A stretch of DNA of 64,000 bases from Aquimarina sp. TRL1 (GTDB taxonomy: Bacteria; Bacteroidota; Bacteroidia; Flavobacteriales; Flavobacteriaceae): positions 2,284,501 to 2,348,500 of the forward strand of contig NZ_CP053590.1 in assembly GCF_013365535.1 (NCBI RefSeq). The letters run 5' to 3'. Below are positions 46,126 to 56,687 of this stretch, piece by piece. Position 1 is the stretch's first letter, and the number at the start of each line of letters is the position of its first letter. The notes under the pieces were generated by a model, which did not search any database, was not told the DNA's origin, and was given only the letters and a program-made list of their open reading frames with translations. Made by a program: the position numbers and the translations under genes.

Positions 46126-47601
46126 ATGTCTCATTACGAAGCACCTATAAGAAAACCTTTAGTTACCGGGGATAAAACATATCATGAGGTAACAGAGGAT
46201 GTGGTAGCAGCAGTTGAAGGAAAAGCAAATAAATCTTGGTGGATAGTATTTTCTATCTCATTAGCAGCTTTCCTTTGGGGTATAGGTTGTATTATCTATA
46301 CCGTATCTACAGGTATCGGAACCTGGGGGTTGAACAAGACCGTTGGTTGGTCTTGGGATATTACTAACTTTGTTTGGTGGGTAGGTATTGGTCACGCAGG
46401 AACACTGATCTCTGCAGTACTCCTACTTTTCCGTCAGAAATGGAGAATGGGAATTAACCGCTCTGCAGAAGCGATGACTATTTTTGCAGTATTTCAGGCA
46501 GGGTTATTCCCGATTATTCACATGGGGCGTCCTTGGTTGGGATATTGGGTATTACCGATACCAAACCAATTCGGATCTTTGTGGGTAAACTTTAACTCAC
46601 CACTACTTTGGGATGTATTTGCAATTTCGACATACTTATCTGTATCTCTTGTCTTTTGGTGGACAGGATTATTGCCTGATTTTGCAATGATTAGAGACAG
46701 AGCAGTAACTCCTTTTAATAAAAAAATATATGGTATCTTATCATTCGGATGGAGTGGTAAGGCAAAAGACTGGCAACGTTTTGAAGAGGTGTCTCTTGTA
46801 TTAGCCGGTTTAGCAACACCTTTAGTACTTTCAGTACATACTATTGTATCGTTTGACTTTGCTACCTCTGTTATTCCTGGGTGGCATACAACTATCTTCC
46901 CTCCGTATTTCGTTGCAGGAGCGATTTTCTCAGGATTTGCCATGGTAAATACGCTGTTGATTATGATGAGGAAGGTGTCTAAACTAGAAGACTACATTAC
47001 TTTACAACATATAGAATTAATGAATATTGTAATTATGATTACAGGTTCTATTGTTGGGGTAGCTTATATAACTGAGTTGTTTGTAGCTTGGTATTCAGGA
47101 GTTGAATACGAACAGTACGCATTCCTTAACCGTGCTACGGGACCTTACTGGTGGGCATATTGGGCAATGATGACTTGTAATGTATTTTCTCCACAGTTTA
47201 TGTGGTTCCCTAAATTGAGAAGAAGTATCATGTTTTCATTCTTTATCTCTATTGTGGTAAACATAGGAATGTGGTTTGAGCGATTTGTAATTATTGTAAC
47301 ATCACTTCACAGAGATTACTTACCGTCTTCATGGACGATGTTCTCTCCAACGTTTGTAGATATAGGAGTATTTATTGGTACAATCGGATTCTTCTTTGTG
47401 TTATTCTTGCTATATGCTCGTACCTTTCCGGTAGTAGCACAGGCGGAAGTAAAATCGATTTTAAAGTCTTCAGGAAGTAAGTATAGAAAATATATGGATG
47501 AAGGACGTGATTTTAGAGAAGATTTACCAAAAGTAGAAGTGAAGATAATCAGAGAAGATCTTTCTGATGATAATACAGCTGAAAATTTAAAAAATAACTA
47601 A
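46126..47601 (+). CDS. actC: Alternative complex III subunit ActC, NrfD-like quinol-binding protein
   Basis: 491 residues with about ten membrane helices of the NrfD/PsrC type, beginning after a soluble N-terminus (about 1-37). Conserved features include the FVWWVGIGHAGTLISA helix and the HTIVSFDFATSVIPGWHTTIFPPYFVAGA segment. ActC holds a quinol site and the proposed proton channel. It lies 36 bases after actB and 3 bases before actD. Confidence 0.96.
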   Translation: MSHYEAPIRKPLVTGDKTYHEVTEDVVAAVEGKANKSWWIVFSISLAAFLWGIGCIIYTVSTGIGTWGLNKTVGWSWDITNFVWWVGIGHAGTLISAVLLLFRQKWRMGINRSAEAMTIFAVFQAGLFPIIHMGRPWLGYWVLPIPNQFGSLWVNFNSPLLWDVFAISTYLSVSLVFWWTGLLPDFAMIRDRAVTPFNKKIYGILSFGWSGKAKDWQRFEEVSLVLAGLATPLVLSVHTIVSFDFATSVIPGWHTTIFPPYFVAGAIFSGFAMVNTLLIMMRKVSKLEDYITLQHIELMNIVIMITGSIVGVAYITELFVAWYSGVEYEQYAFLNRATGPYWWAYWAMMTCNVFSPQFMWFPKLRRSIMFSFFISIVVNIGMWFERFVIIVTSLHRDYLPSSWTMFSPTFVDIGVFIGTIGFFFVLFLLYARTFPVVAQAEVKSILKSSGSKYRKYMDEGRDFREDLPKVEVKIIREDLSDDNTAENLKNN

Positions 47602-47603
47602 GG

Positions 47604-48143
47604 ATGGCATCAAAAGTTATACAAGCATTTTATACGGATGATGATGTGTTAATGGACGCAGTGAAGAAAGTTCGTAAAGAGCATCATCATATAGAAGAAG
47701 TGTTTACTCCTTTCCCTGTTCACGGTTTGGATAAAGCGATGGGACTACCACATACAAGACTAGCAATTACTGCTTTTATGTATGGATGTCTGGGATTAAC
47801 AGTGGCAATCACTATGATGAATTTTATCATGATTGAGGATTGGCCACAGAATATCGGAGGAAAACCAAGTTTTAGTTTTATAGAAAACATGCCATCTTTT
47901 GTGCCAGTAATGTTCGAGCTTACAGTATTTTTCTCCGCTCACTTAATGGTAATCACATTCTATATGAGAAGTAGAATATGGCCATTCAAAGAAGCAGAAA
48001 ATCCAGATGTAAGAACTACTGATGACCATTTTTTAATGGAAGTGAGTGCTACCAGTGAAAATGTAGATGAATTGATCGGAATGTTGGCAGAAACTGGAGC
48101 TACAGAAATAAAAGTTAAAGATAAGCAAGGAGATAACCATTAG
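47604..48143 (+). CDS. actD: Alternative complex III subunit ActD (DUF3341)
   Basis: 179 residues. An N-terminal cytoplasmic domain with the metal-independent VRKEHHHIEEVFTPFPVHGLDKAMGL-type segment precedes two membrane helices (about 55-78 and 103-125). This is the DUF3341 architecture. ActD is a structural subunit of the complex with no cofactor. Starts 3 bases after actC. Confidence 0.95.
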   Translation: MASKVIQAFYTDDDVLMDAVKKVRKEHHHIEEVFTPFPVHGLDKAMGLPHTRLAITAFMYGCLGLTVAITMMNFIMIEDWPQNIGGKPSFSFIENMPSFVPVMFELTVFFSAHLMVITFYMRSRIWPFKEAENPDVRTTDDHFLMEVSATSENVDELIGMLAETGATEIKVKDKQGDNH

Positions 48144-48148
48144 TAATA

Positions 48149-48823
48149 ATGAAGAATACTATAAAAATATTAGCCCTGGCAATACTGGTAAGTAGTATTG
48201 TTTCTTGTAAAAACGAAAAGAGTCCTAACTATGTCTTCATGCCTAATATGTATGAGTCTGTGGGCTATGAAACTTACGGGGATTATGAAATTTTCGAAGA
48301 TGGTCAGGAAGCAATGTTGCCTGTAGAAGGAACAGTTCCAAGAGGATGGATGCCTTATGATTATGAAAACTCTCCAGCTGGATATAAGCAGGCAAAAGAT
48401 AGCTTGAAAAATCCACTTCGTTATACAGAAGAAAATCTGGAAAAAGGAAAAGAACTATATACGATTTACTGTGCAATATGTCATGGTGATAAAGGAAAAG
48501 GAAAAGGAACGTTAGTTAAAAGAGATAAAATTTTAGGAGTTCCGAGTTATGATGATATTGGAAGAGCTATTACGGAAGGTAGTATATATCACGTAATGTA
48601 TTACGGAATTAACTCTATGGGATCTTATGCTTCTCAAACAAGCGAGCACGAACGTTGGCAAATAGTTCAGTATGTTCAGAAGTTGAAAGCTGATTTGGAA
48701 GGAAAAACTCCAAGATTGGATAAAGAAGAAGGTAAGAAACCAGAAGTACATGAAGAGAAAGTTGCTCTTCATGATGCGTCAGCTGAAGATCACAAGAAAC
48801 CAGCACAAGAAGTGCACCATTAA
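48149..48823 (+). CDS. actE: Alternative complex III subunit ActE, monoheme cytochrome c lipoprotein
   Basis: 224 residues. The lipoprotein signal ends in the lipobox SSIVSC. One heme-binding motif CAICH occurs near residue 108 in a cytochrome c domain (about 93-180), with a methionine ligand candidate in INSMGSYASQ. The C-terminal 40 residues are rich in Lys, Glu and His. ActE carries electrons beside ActA. Starts 5 bases after actD. Confidence 0.94.
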   Translation: MKNTIKILALAILVSSIVSCKNEKSPNYVFMPNMYESVGYETYGDYEIFEDGQEAMLPVEGTVPRGWMPYDYENSPAGYKQAKDSLKNPLRYTEENLEKGKELYTIYCAICHGDKGKGKGTLVKRDKILGVPSYDDIGRAITEGSIYHVMYYGINSMGSYASQTSEHERWQIVQYVQKLKADLEGKTPRLDKEEGKKPEVHEEKVALHDASAEDHKKPAQEVHH

Positions 48824-48851
48824 AATTAAAGAATAACGATATATTAAAGAT

Positions 48852-50225
48852 ATGTATACGCTACCAAATAAGTTAAAACTATTTTCTCTCATTCTTGTTG
48901 TTGTGGGACTTATAGGGCTAATAGCTGGATTTGCTACTACACCAAGTTCAATAGAAGAAGTTAAAGAACAGCTGGCAGCACATGACGCTCATGGTGGTGG
49001 TCATGGAAATGCTCATGAAGTAAAGAATTCACATGCTGAGTCAGCAGGTCATGGAGAAGGACATGAAACAAAAAGTCACGGTGAAGAGGCTGGACATGGT
49101 GATGCACACGGTGGAGATGCTCATTATGAGCATGTTTTACATCAGTTACAAAATAAGCCTTGGGCTTCTTTGTATATAGCCGCGTTCTTTTTCTTTATGA
49201 TTTCACTAGGAGTGTTAGCATTTTATGCAATTCAAATAGCTGCACAAGCAGGCTGGTCTCCGGTTTTATTCAGAGTAATGGAAGCTATTACAGCATATTT
49301 AGTGCCTGGAGGGATTATAATGTTTGTAATTTTAGCGCTATCAGGATTCCATGTTAATCACTTATTTGTTTGGGCAGACCCTGAAGTGGTAGCACATGAT
49401 AAGCTGATTCAGGGGAAATCTGGATGGTTGAACTCTTGGGGGTTCATTATCAGAGCAGCATTGTTTTTAGCTGGGTGGATGTTATATCGTCATTTTGCAG
49501 TTAAATTTTCAAGAAAACAAGATGAAGATGCTACAGGAAATAAATGGTATAAGAAAAGCTTTAAAATTTCTGCTGCCTTTTTAGTATTCTTTATTTATAC
49601 AGAATCAATGATGTCATGGGATTGGATTATGAGTTTTGATCCTCACTGGTTCAGTACATTATTTGGATGGTATGTTTTTGCTGGATTATTTGTTTCAGGA
49701 ATTACTACAATCGCAATGATTACTATCTTTCTTAAATCAAGAGGATACTTAGAATTTGTTAATAATAGCCATATTCATGATTTGGCAAAATTCATGTTTG
49801 GTATTAGTATATTTTGGACATATTTATGGTTCTCTCAGTTCTTGTTAATATGGTTCTCTAATATTCCAGAAGAGGTAACCTATTACATAACTCGTATAGA
49901 TGATTATAAATTACCTTTCTTCGGTATGGTAGCAATGAACTTTATTTTCCCATTGTTGGTATTGATGAATAGTGACTTCAAACGAGTTAACTGGTTTGTA
50001 GTGATGGCGGGAGTAATTATTTTATCAGGGCATTATTTAGATGTTTATAATATGGTTATGCCGGCAACAGTAGGTGCGTCTTGGTTTATTGGTTTAAGCG
50101 AGATTAGCGCAGTACTATTGTTTTTGGGAGTATTCCTGTACGTGGTATTTAGTGCATTGACAAAAGCACCATTATTAGCAAAAGGAAATCCTTTTATTGA
50201 GGAAAGTAAGCACTTCCATTATTAA
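48852..50225 (+). CDS. actF: Alternative complex III subunit ActF, with a His-rich insert
   Basis: 457 residues with about ten membrane helices, a paralogue of ActC. After the first helix (about 8-28) there is a soluble stretch at 42-98 containing 13 histidines among Gly, Glu and Ala, which I do not know as a feature of the ancestral subunit. The remainder has the ActF helices, including MMSWDWIMSFDPHWFSTLFG. ActF completes the membrane part of the complex. Confidence 0.94.
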   Translation: MYTLPNKLKLFSLILVVVGLIGLIAGFATTPSSIEEVKEQLAAHDAHGGGHGNAHEVKNSHAESAGHGEGHETKSHGEEAGHGDAHGGDAHYEHVLHQLQNKPWASLYIAAFFFFMISLGVLAFYAIQIAAQAGWSPVLFRVMEAITAYLVPGGIIMFVILALSGFHVNHLFVWADPEVVAHDKLIQGKSGWLNSWGFIIRAALFLAGWMLYRHFAVKFSRKQDEDATGNKWYKKSFKISAAFLVFFIYTESMMSWDWIMSFDPHWFSTLFGWYVFAGLFVSGITTIAMITIFLKSRGYLEFVNNSHIHDLAKFMFGISIFWTYLWFSQFLLIWFSNIPEEVTYYITRIDDYKLPFFGMVAMNFIFPLLVLMNSDFKRVNWFVVMAGVIILSGHYLDVYNMVMPATVGASWFIGLSEISAVLLFLGVFLYVVFSALTKAPLLAKGNPFIEESKHFHY

Positions 50226-50257
50226 AATAAAATCGTTTAAAAAGAAGATAGATAAAA

Positions 50258-51331
50258 ATGACTGTATTCTTAACCTTAGTAGTTATAGCTCTTTTCGGGA
50301 TCTCTTTATGGCAAATGTCAAAGCTGATGAATTTGGCCAGAGGTAAGGAGGGTGCTACAGAAATTGCCAATGATAAAGATAATGATACACAAGGTAAGTT
50401 GATGCTTGCGTTTGTAGGATTTATATACTTATTAACCATATATTGTTTTACTAATTATTATACTTATTTTTTACCTGAGTCTGCTTCAGAGCATGGAAAA
50501 GATTATGATACTCTGATGATGATATCAGTAGTGTTAATTATGATTGTTTTGATACTTACTCAAGGATTATTGCATTATTTTGCATATAAATACAGAGGTA
50601 AAGAAGGTAATAAAGCATTGTACTTCGCAGATAATGACAAACTGGAATTTATATGGACTATTATTCCTGTAATAGTGTTAGCCGGATTGATTATTTACGG
50701 GTTATTTACCTGGACTGATATTATGAATTTTGATGAAGAAGAAGGAGATCCTTTAATTGTAGAATTATATGGGTATCAGTTTGGATGGAGAGCTCGTTAT
50801 GCAGGAGAAGATAATGTGTTAGGTAAGGCAAATGTTCGTTTTATAGAAGGAGTGAATACTTTAGGGTTAGATGTTTCTGATAGCTATGGAATGGATGATA
50901 AGGTTGCAAGTGAACTTCACTTACCAGTGAATAGAAGAGTGATCTTTAAGATGAGATCTCAGGATATTCTTCACTCTGCATATATGCCATTCTTTAGAGC
51001 TCAAATGAATGTAGTTCCAGGAATGATCACTGAGTTTTCGTACATTCCTACAGTAACTTCGGAAGAAATGAGAAATAGTGAGTTTATGGTAGAGAAAGTA
51101 GCTACGATAAATAAAATCAGAAAAGAAAAGAGTAAGAAATTAGTTGCCGCAGGTGATGAAGCTTTAGAAGAGTATAAATTTGATTATTACCTATTGTGTA
51201 ATAAGATTTGTGGTACTTCTCATTATAATATGCAAATGAAGATTGTTGTAGAGTCAGAAGAAGATTATAAGGAGTGGATTAAAACACAAAAGACGTTTAA
51301 GGAGCAAATGTCTGCACAGGCATCTAATTAG
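50258..51331 (+). CDS. ctaC: Cytochrome c oxidase subunit II
   Basis: 357 residues. There are membrane helices near 1-18, about 50-70, 88-110 and 130-155, more than in the simplest subunit II. The C-terminal cupredoxin domain has the CuA site CNKICGTSHYNM (about 313-324) and an upstream metal-ligand histidine in DILHSAYMP. It receives electrons from cytochrome c or directly from alternative complex III. The gene follows actF by 32 bases, which fits the known ACIII-aa3 supercomplex. Confidence 0.96.
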   Translation: MTVFLTLVVIALFGISLWQMSKLMNLARGKEGATEIANDKDNDTQGKLMLAFVGFIYLLTIYCFTNYYTYFLPESASEHGKDYDTLMMISVVLIMIVLILTQGLLHYFAYKYRGKEGNKALYFADNDKLEFIWTIIPVIVLAGLIIYGLFTWTDIMNFDEEEGDPLIVELYGYQFGWRARYAGEDNVLGKANVRFIEGVNTLGLDVSDSYGMDDKVASELHLPVNRRVIFKMRSQDILHSAYMPFFRAQMNVVPGMITEFSYIPTVTSEEMRNSEFMVEKVATINKIRKEKSKKLVAAGDEALEEYKFDYYLLCNKICGTSHYNMQMKIVVESEEDYKEWIKTQKTFKEQMSAQASN

Positions 51332-51374
51332 TATTGAAATTTAGTATATTATTATAAAAAAAATATAGAGAGAT

Positions 51375-53201
51375 ATGTCAGCAATAGCACACGGAGAAGA
51401 TCACGCACACGGACATGCTCATGACGATCACGGTCATCATAAGGAAACTTTTATTACTAAATATATATTTAGTATTGATCATAAAATGATTGCAAAACAG
51501 TATTTGGTTACTGGTTTGATCATGGGTATTATCGGTATTGCAATGTCTATTTTATTTAGATTGCAATTAGCATGGCCTGATCATAAATTTACTGTGTATG
51601 AAATTTTCTTAGGAAAATTTGGTGTGGATGGAGTGATGGATCCTAGTATGTACCTGTCATTGGTTACGATACACGGTACGATCATGGTATTCTTTGTTCT
51701 TACTGCAGGGTTGAGTGGTACTTTTAGTAACTTATTGATTCCGTTGCAGATTGGAGCTAGAGATATGGCTTCTGGTTTTCTGAACATGGTTTCATACTGG
51801 TTGTTCTTTTTAAGTGCTGTGATCATGGTGTTATCTCTTTTTGCAGAGGCTGGACCAGCAAATGCAGGATGGACAATTTATCCTCCTTTAAGTGCATTGC
51901 CTCAAGCGATCGGTGGTTCTGGAACAGGAATGACGTTATGGCTGGCTTCTATGGCTATTTTTATCGCGTCTTCATTGATCGGTTCTTTGAACTATGTGGT
52001 AACAGTAATAAACTTAAGAACTAAAGGGATGTCTATGACTAGACTTCCATTGACAATCTGGGCATTTTTTGTTACAGCAATTATTGGTATTATTTCATTC
52101 CCGGTTTTATTATCAGCAGCATTGTTGTTGATTATGGATAGAAGCTTTGGAACATCTTTCTTTTTAAGTGATATTTATATTCAGGGAGAGGTATTGCATA
52201 ACCAGGGTGGTTCACCGGTATTGTTTGAGCACTTATTCTGGTTCTTAGGACACCCAGAGGTATATATTGTATTATTACCTGCACTGGGAATAACATCAGA
52301 AATTATAGCAACAAATGCAAGAAAGCCAATTTTCGGGTATCGAGCGATGGTTGCATCAATTCTTGCAATTGCATTCCTTTCTACAATCGTATGGGGACAC
52401 CATATGTTCGTATCAGGGATGAATCCTTTCTTAGGATCTGTGTTTACATTTACAACCTTATTGATTGCAATTCCTTCAGCGGTAAAATCGTTTAACTATA
52501 TTACCACTTTATGGAAAGGAAACTTGCAATTTAATCCGGCTATGTTGTTCTCTATAGGTCTGGTATCTACCTTCATTACAGGAGGACTTACAGGAATTAT
52601 CTTAGGAGATAGTACCTTGGATATTAACGTTCATGATACGTATTTCGTAGTAGCTCACTTCCACCTGGTAATGGGTATTTCAGCACTGTACGGTTTATTT
52701 GCCGGAGTATATCACTGGTTCCCTAAGATGTACGGTAGAATGATGAATAAGAATTTAGGATATGCGCATTTCTGGATTACAGCAATCGGAGCATATGGAG
52801 TATTCTTCCCTATGCACTTTGTTGGAATGGCGGGATTACCTAGAAGATATTATACAAATTCTAATTTCCCATATTTTGATGATTTACAAGATACAAATGT
52901 ATTGATTACTGTATTTGCTATTATCACAGCAGCAGCGCAATTCATTTTCTTATATAACTTTATCTCTTCTATGTATTATGGTAAAAAGGCAGAAAAGAAC
53001 CCTTGGAATTCTAACACATTAGAATGGACTACACCTGTAGAACATATTCATGGTAACTGGCCAGGAGAATTACCAACAGTATACAGATGGGCATATGACT
53101 ATAGTAAGACTGATGAGAATGGAGAGTATGTGATTCCTGGACAGGATTTTGCGCCACAAACACATCCAATGCAGGACGGAGAAGAAGTATTACATCATTA
53201 A
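51375..53201 (+). CDS. ctaD: Cytochrome c oxidase subunit I (aa3 type)
   Basis: 608 residues with 12 membrane helices. The catalytic residues are visible: the HPEVYIVLLPALG helix with the CuB histidine-tyrosine pair, GHHMFVSGM with the two other CuB histidines, and HDTYFVVAHFHLVMG with the heme a and a3 ligands. The first 22 residues contain eight histidines. The Tyr in HPEVY marks an A-type oxidase. It reduces oxygen to water and pumps protons. No subunit III or IV gene follows in the window. Confidence 0.97.
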   Translation: MSAIAHGEDHAHGHAHDDHGHHKETFITKYIFSIDHKMIAKQYLVTGLIMGIIGIAMSILFRLQLAWPDHKFTVYEIFLGKFGVDGVMDPSMYLSLVTIHGTIMVFFVLTAGLSGTFSNLLIPLQIGARDMASGFLNMVSYWLFFLSAVIMVLSLFAEAGPANAGWTIYPPLSALPQAIGGSGTGMTLWLASMAIFIASSLIGSLNYVVTVINLRTKGMSMTRLPLTIWAFFVTAIIGIISFPVLLSAALLLIMDRSFGTSFFLSDIYIQGEVLHNQGGSPVLFEHLFWFLGHPEVYIVLLPALGITSEIIATNARKPIFGYRAMVASILAIAFLSTIVWGHHMFVSGMNPFLGSVFTFTTLLIAIPSAVKSFNYITTLWKGNLQFNPAMLFSIGLVSTFITGGLTGIILGDSTLDINVHDTYFVVAHFHLVMGISALYGLFAGVYHWFPKMYGRMMNKNLGYAHFWITAIGAYGVFFPMHFVGMAGLPRRYYTNSNFPYFDDLQDTNVLITVFAIITAAAQFIFLYNFISSMYYGKKAEKNPWNSNTLEWTTPVEHIHGNWPGELPTVYRWAYDYSKTDENGEYVIPGQDFAPQTHPMQDGEEVLHH

Positions 53202-53223
53202 TTGATGATAAAACAATATAAAG

Positions 53224-53254
53224 AAAGCCTTTTCATTATGTGAAAAGGCTTTTT
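53224..53254 (+). terminator. Terminator of the respiratory operon
   Basis: A perfect 12-bp stem (53224-53235 with 53241-53252), 5-base loop, then a T run. Starts 23 bases past the ctaD stop. Confidence 0.92.
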
Positions 53255-53263
53255 CTTTTGAAC

Positions 53264-53271
53264 TATCTTTG
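53264..53271 (+). promoter_or_regulatory. -7 box for ruvB
   Basis: TATCTTTG matches TAnnTTTG, 58 bases before the ruvB ATG. No -33 TTG at standard spacing. Confidence 0.45.
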
Positions 53272-53328
53272 TGATAGCAAAATTAATTGCTTATACTAGT
53301 CTATATAAAATAAGAAGTTTGGTAGCTT

Positions 53329-54351
53329 ATGAATGATAATTTGAATCCGTCCAATGAACATTTTACTCCAGAGGAGATGGATGTAGAAAAAGCCTTACGC
53401 CCCTTATCCTTTGAGGATTTTGCAGGGCAAGATCAGGTGTTGGAGAACTTGAAAATTTTCGTTAAAGCAGCTAATCTTAGAGATGAAGCTTTGGATCATA
53501 CATTGTTTCACGGTCCTCCTGGTCTGGGGAAAACAACTTTGGCACATATTGTAGCAAATGAGTTAGGTGTAGGTATAAAAGTAACATCCGGACCTGTACT
53601 AGATAAGCCAGGAGATTTAGCAGGGTTACTTACAAATTTAGATGATAGGGATGTGCTGTTTATAGATGAGATCCATCGTTTAAGTCCTATAGTAGAAGAG
53701 TATTTGTATTCTGCCATGGAAGATTATAAAATAGACATTATGATTGAAAGTGGTCCAAACGCTAGGACAGTTCAGATTAATCTAAATCCATTCACCTTAG
53801 TTGGAGCAACAACGAGATCGGGATTGTTAACCTCTCCGATGAGAGCCCGTTTTGGAATACAATCCAGATTACAATACTACACAACAGAATTATTAGCCTC
53901 TATAATAGAAAGAAGTGCTTTTATCTTAAAAGTACCGATTAATTTAGAAGCTGCTATTGAAATTGCAGGGAGGAGTAGAGGAACTCCTAGAATTGCGAAT
54001 GCATTATTGCGTAGAGTACGTGATTTTGCCCAGATAAAAGGAAATGGACGAATTGATATAGAAATTGCAAAATATGCTCTAAAGGCGCTAAATGTTGATG
54101 CACATGGCTTAGATGAAATGGATAATAAAATTTTGACTACGCTAATAGATAAATTCAAAGGAGGTCCTGTCGGGATTACCACTTTGGCAACAGCAGTTAG
54201 TGAAAGTGCAGAAACTATAGAAGAGGTATATGAACCTTTTCTGATTCAACAAGGGTTTATAATGAGGACCCCTAGAGGGAGAGAAGTTACAGAATTAGCG
54301 TATAAGCATCTTGGGAAAACTAAAGGAGGTATTCAGGGAGGATTGTTTTAG
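53329..54351 (+). CDS. ruvB: Holliday junction branch-migration helicase RuvB
   Basis: 340 residues, the usual length. The AAA+ core has Walker [10 protein letters not shown], Walker [11 protein letters not shown] and the sensor region [17 protein letters not shown], followed by a winged-helix C-terminal domain. It drives branch migration with RuvA, encoded at 59306-59887. It starts a probable ruvB-P450-queG unit. Confidence 0.98.
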   Translation: MNDNLNPSNEHFTPEEMDVEKALRPLSFEDFAGQDQVLENLKIFVKAANLRDEALDHTLFHGPPGLGKTTLAHIVANELGVGIKVTSGPVLDKPGDLAGLLTNLDDRDVLFIDEIHRLSPIVEEYLYSAMEDYKIDIMIESGPNARTVQINLNPFTLVGATTRSGLLTSPMRARFGIQSRLQYYTTELLASIIERSAFILKVPINLEAAIEIAGRSRGTPRIANALLRRVRDFAQIKGNGRIDIEIAKYALKALNVDAHGLDEMDNKILTTLIDKFKGGPVGITTLATAVSESAETIEEVYEPFLIQQGFIMRTPRGREVTELAYKHLGKTKGGIQGGLF

Positions 54352-54404
54352 ACGTCAGTATGCATGTGAGCTAGTTCAGATTATTACAGAAAATTAGGAA
54401 ACAG

Positions 54405-55736
54405 ATGAAGTATAATGTCCTTGGAGAAGTATCTTTTCTCGAGCTGATAAAGAATGCTAGAAATATCCTGCTAAATCCATTGCCTTTTCATAGACGTAAT
54501 TTTGCTAAACATGGAGATGTATTTAGAGTCCATTTAGGAGGTGGAAAAAAAGTACTTTTTACCAGAGATCCGAATATGGCACGTCACATGCTTCAAAAGC
54601 AACATAGGAAATATCACAAATCATCACTGCAAACTAAAGATTTAGCTAAGTATATAGGAGAAGGGCTTTTGACATCAAATGGGGAGAAATGGCTACAACA
54701 ACGACGACTCATTCAGCCAGCTTTTCATAGGAAAAAACTAAAGATTTTGGTGGATACGATGCGGGACGTTATAGAAAGTAGCGTTATGTCTTTTCCGAAA
54801 AATAAAGAAATAGATGTATTGCCATTGATGAGTGATCTGGCATTTGAAGTAGTAGCAAAATCTTTGTTTGGATACGAGGATCCGGATACCATTTCACGAT
54901 TGCAATATATAACGGAAAAAGCTCAACATACACTGATAAAAGAGGTACGGCAACCATACAAAAAATGGTGGTTTTATTTGACAGGAGTAACACAAAGAAC
55001 ATTGCGTTTGACAAAGGATGCTAGGAAATTGCTAGAAAAGATTATTCAAGATAGAAGAGCTTCCGGAGAAAAAAAAGATGATTTATTAGGGATGTTGCTG
55101 GAGTCGAGGTATGACAATGGGAACGCTATGAGTATGGATCAGCTAATTGATGAAATTTTGATTCTGTTTGTCGCAGGGCATGAAACTACGGCCAATGCCT
55201 TGGCATTTTCACTTTTTCTGTTAGCTAAAGACCAGAAAATACAACAAAAAGTATTTGAAGAGGTGAGTAAGGTCGATCCAAAAGGTGCAATTTTTGAAAG
55301 CCTGAATGAACTATCTTATACCAGGCAGTGTATTGAAGAAACGATGCGACTGTACCCCCCAGCGTATTTTTCAGATAGAGTGTCAATAGCAGATGATACA
55401 TTCGAAGGAATGGAGCTCCCGGCAGGAACTCAGGTTTTGATTTCATTTTATGAAATTCATAGGAATTCGCAATTTTGGGAACAAGCAGAAATCTTTAATC
55501 CAGATCGCTTTGATCCAGTAGCTAAAAAAGACTTTTCTAATTGTTATTTTCCTTTTGGTTCCGGTCCGAGAATGTGTATCGGAAATAATTTTGCGATGTA
55601 TGAAATGGTAATTGCTTTATCCTCGATTGTTAGAAGTTATAAAATAACAACTAATGAAACTAGTATTGAAGTAACTCCATTGATAACGTTGAAGCCTAAA
55701 AATGCACGATTGACTTTTGATCAAAGAACGAATTGA
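54405..55736 (+). CDS. Cytochrome P450
   Basis: 443 residues, full length. The I-helix oxygen-binding motif AGHETT (about 257-262), the K-helix ETMRLYPP and the heme-binding loop FGSGPRMCIGN with the axial cysteine (about 391) are all intact. It looks like an E-class, CYP102/CYP3-like type with no fused reductase and no adjacent redox partner. Membrane anchor is absent, so it is cytoplasmic. Substrate unknown; fatty acid or terpenoid hydroxylation is possible. The gene is 53 bases after ruvB and 24 before queG. Confidence 0.95.
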   Translation: MKYNVLGEVSFLELIKNARNILLNPLPFHRRNFAKHGDVFRVHLGGGKKVLFTRDPNMARHMLQKQHRKYHKSSLQTKDLAKYIGEGLLTSNGEKWLQQRRLIQPAFHRKKLKILVDTMRDVIESSVMSFPKNKEIDVLPLMSDLAFEVVAKSLFGYEDPDTISRLQYITEKAQHTLIKEVRQPYKKWWFYLTGVTQRTLRLTKDARKLLEKIIQDRRASGEKKDDLLGMLLESRYDNGNAMSMDQLIDEILILFVAGHETTANALAFSLFLLAKDQKIQQKVFEEVSKVDPKGAIFESLNELSYTRQCIEETMRLYPPAYFSDRVSIADDTFEGMELPAGTQVLISFYEIHRNSQFWEQAEIFNPDRFDPVAKKDFSNCYFPFGSGPRMCIGNNFAMYEMVIALSSIVRSYKITTNETSIEVTPLITLKPKNARLTFDQRTN

Positions 55737-55760
55737 AACCTGGGGAAGATAATAATAACG

Positions 55761-56687
55761 GTGAGTAATAAAGCAAAATATAGTGCCCTGATTAAAGAAG
55801 AAGCAAAACGACTTGGTTTTTTATCATGTGGTATTAGCAAAGCCGGTTTTTTAGAGGAAGAAGCACCGCGCCTGGAGAAATGGTTGACTAAAAATATGAA
55901 TGGAGAAATGTCATATATGGAAAACCATTTTGATAAACGACTCGACCCTACAAAACTGGTAGATGATGCAAAAAGTGTTATCTCTTTATTGCTGAACTAT
56001 TATCCTTCCGAAACCCAAAAAGATGATACGGCTCCTAAATTATCAAAATATGCATACGGTAGAGATTACCATTTTGTAATTAAAGATAAACTAAAGCAGT
56101 TGTATGAATATATAACAGAAACCATAGGGGAGGTTTCCGGAAGAGCATTTGTGGATTCTGCTCCTGTGTTGGATAAGGCATGGGCAGCAAAAAGTGGATT
56201 AGGGTGGATTGGGAAAAACAGCAACTTGATCACCAGGAAAGTAGGTTCTTTTTATTTTATAGCTGAGTTGATCATAGACTTGGATCTGGAGTATGATACA
56301 ATTGTTTCTGATCATTGCGGAACTTGTACGGCCTGTATTGATGCTTGTCCTACTCAGGCAATTGTAGAACCGTATGTGGTTGATGGGAGCAAGTGTATAT
56401 CGTATTTTACGATAGAATTAAAAGACGAAATACCATCTGGTTTCAAAGGTCAGTTTGATCAATGGATGTTTGGATGTGATGTGTGCCAGGATGTGTGTCC
56501 GTGGAATCGCTTTTCAAAACCGCATAATGAACCATTATTTAATCCTAAACCAGAATTGCTGGAGATGACCAAAAAAGATTGGGAAGAGATTACCCAGGAG
56601 GTGTTTTCCAAAGTCTTTCAGAAATCGGCAGTAAAAAGAACAAAATTTTCTGGTTTAAAACGAAATATTGACTTTTTAAACTCTTAA
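55761..56687 (+). CDS. queG: Epoxyqueuosine reductase
   Basis: 308 residues from a GTG start at 55761; no ATG fits the conserved N-terminus. The cobalamin-binding N-terminal domain is followed by two 4Fe-4S motifs, [16 protein letters not shown] and [11 protein letters not shown]. It reduces epoxyqueuosine to queuosine in tRNA, the last step of the pathway. The C-terminal HEAT repeats of longer family members are absent. Confidence 0.95.
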   Translation: MSNKAKYSALIKEEAKRLGFLSCGISKAGFLEEEAPRLEKWLTKNMNGEMSYMENHFDKRLDPTKLVDDAKSVISLLLNYYPSETQKDDTAPKLSKYAYGRDYHFVIKDKLKQLYEYITETIGEVSGRAFVDSAPVLDKAWAAKSGLGWIGKNSNLITRKVGSFYFIAELIIDLDLEYDTIVSDHCGTCTACIDACPTQAIVEPYVVDGSKCISYFTIELKDEIPSGFKGQFDQWMFGCDVCQDVCPWNRFSKPHNEPLFNPKPELLEMTKKDWEEITQEVFSKVFQKSAVKRTKFSGLKRNIDFLNS

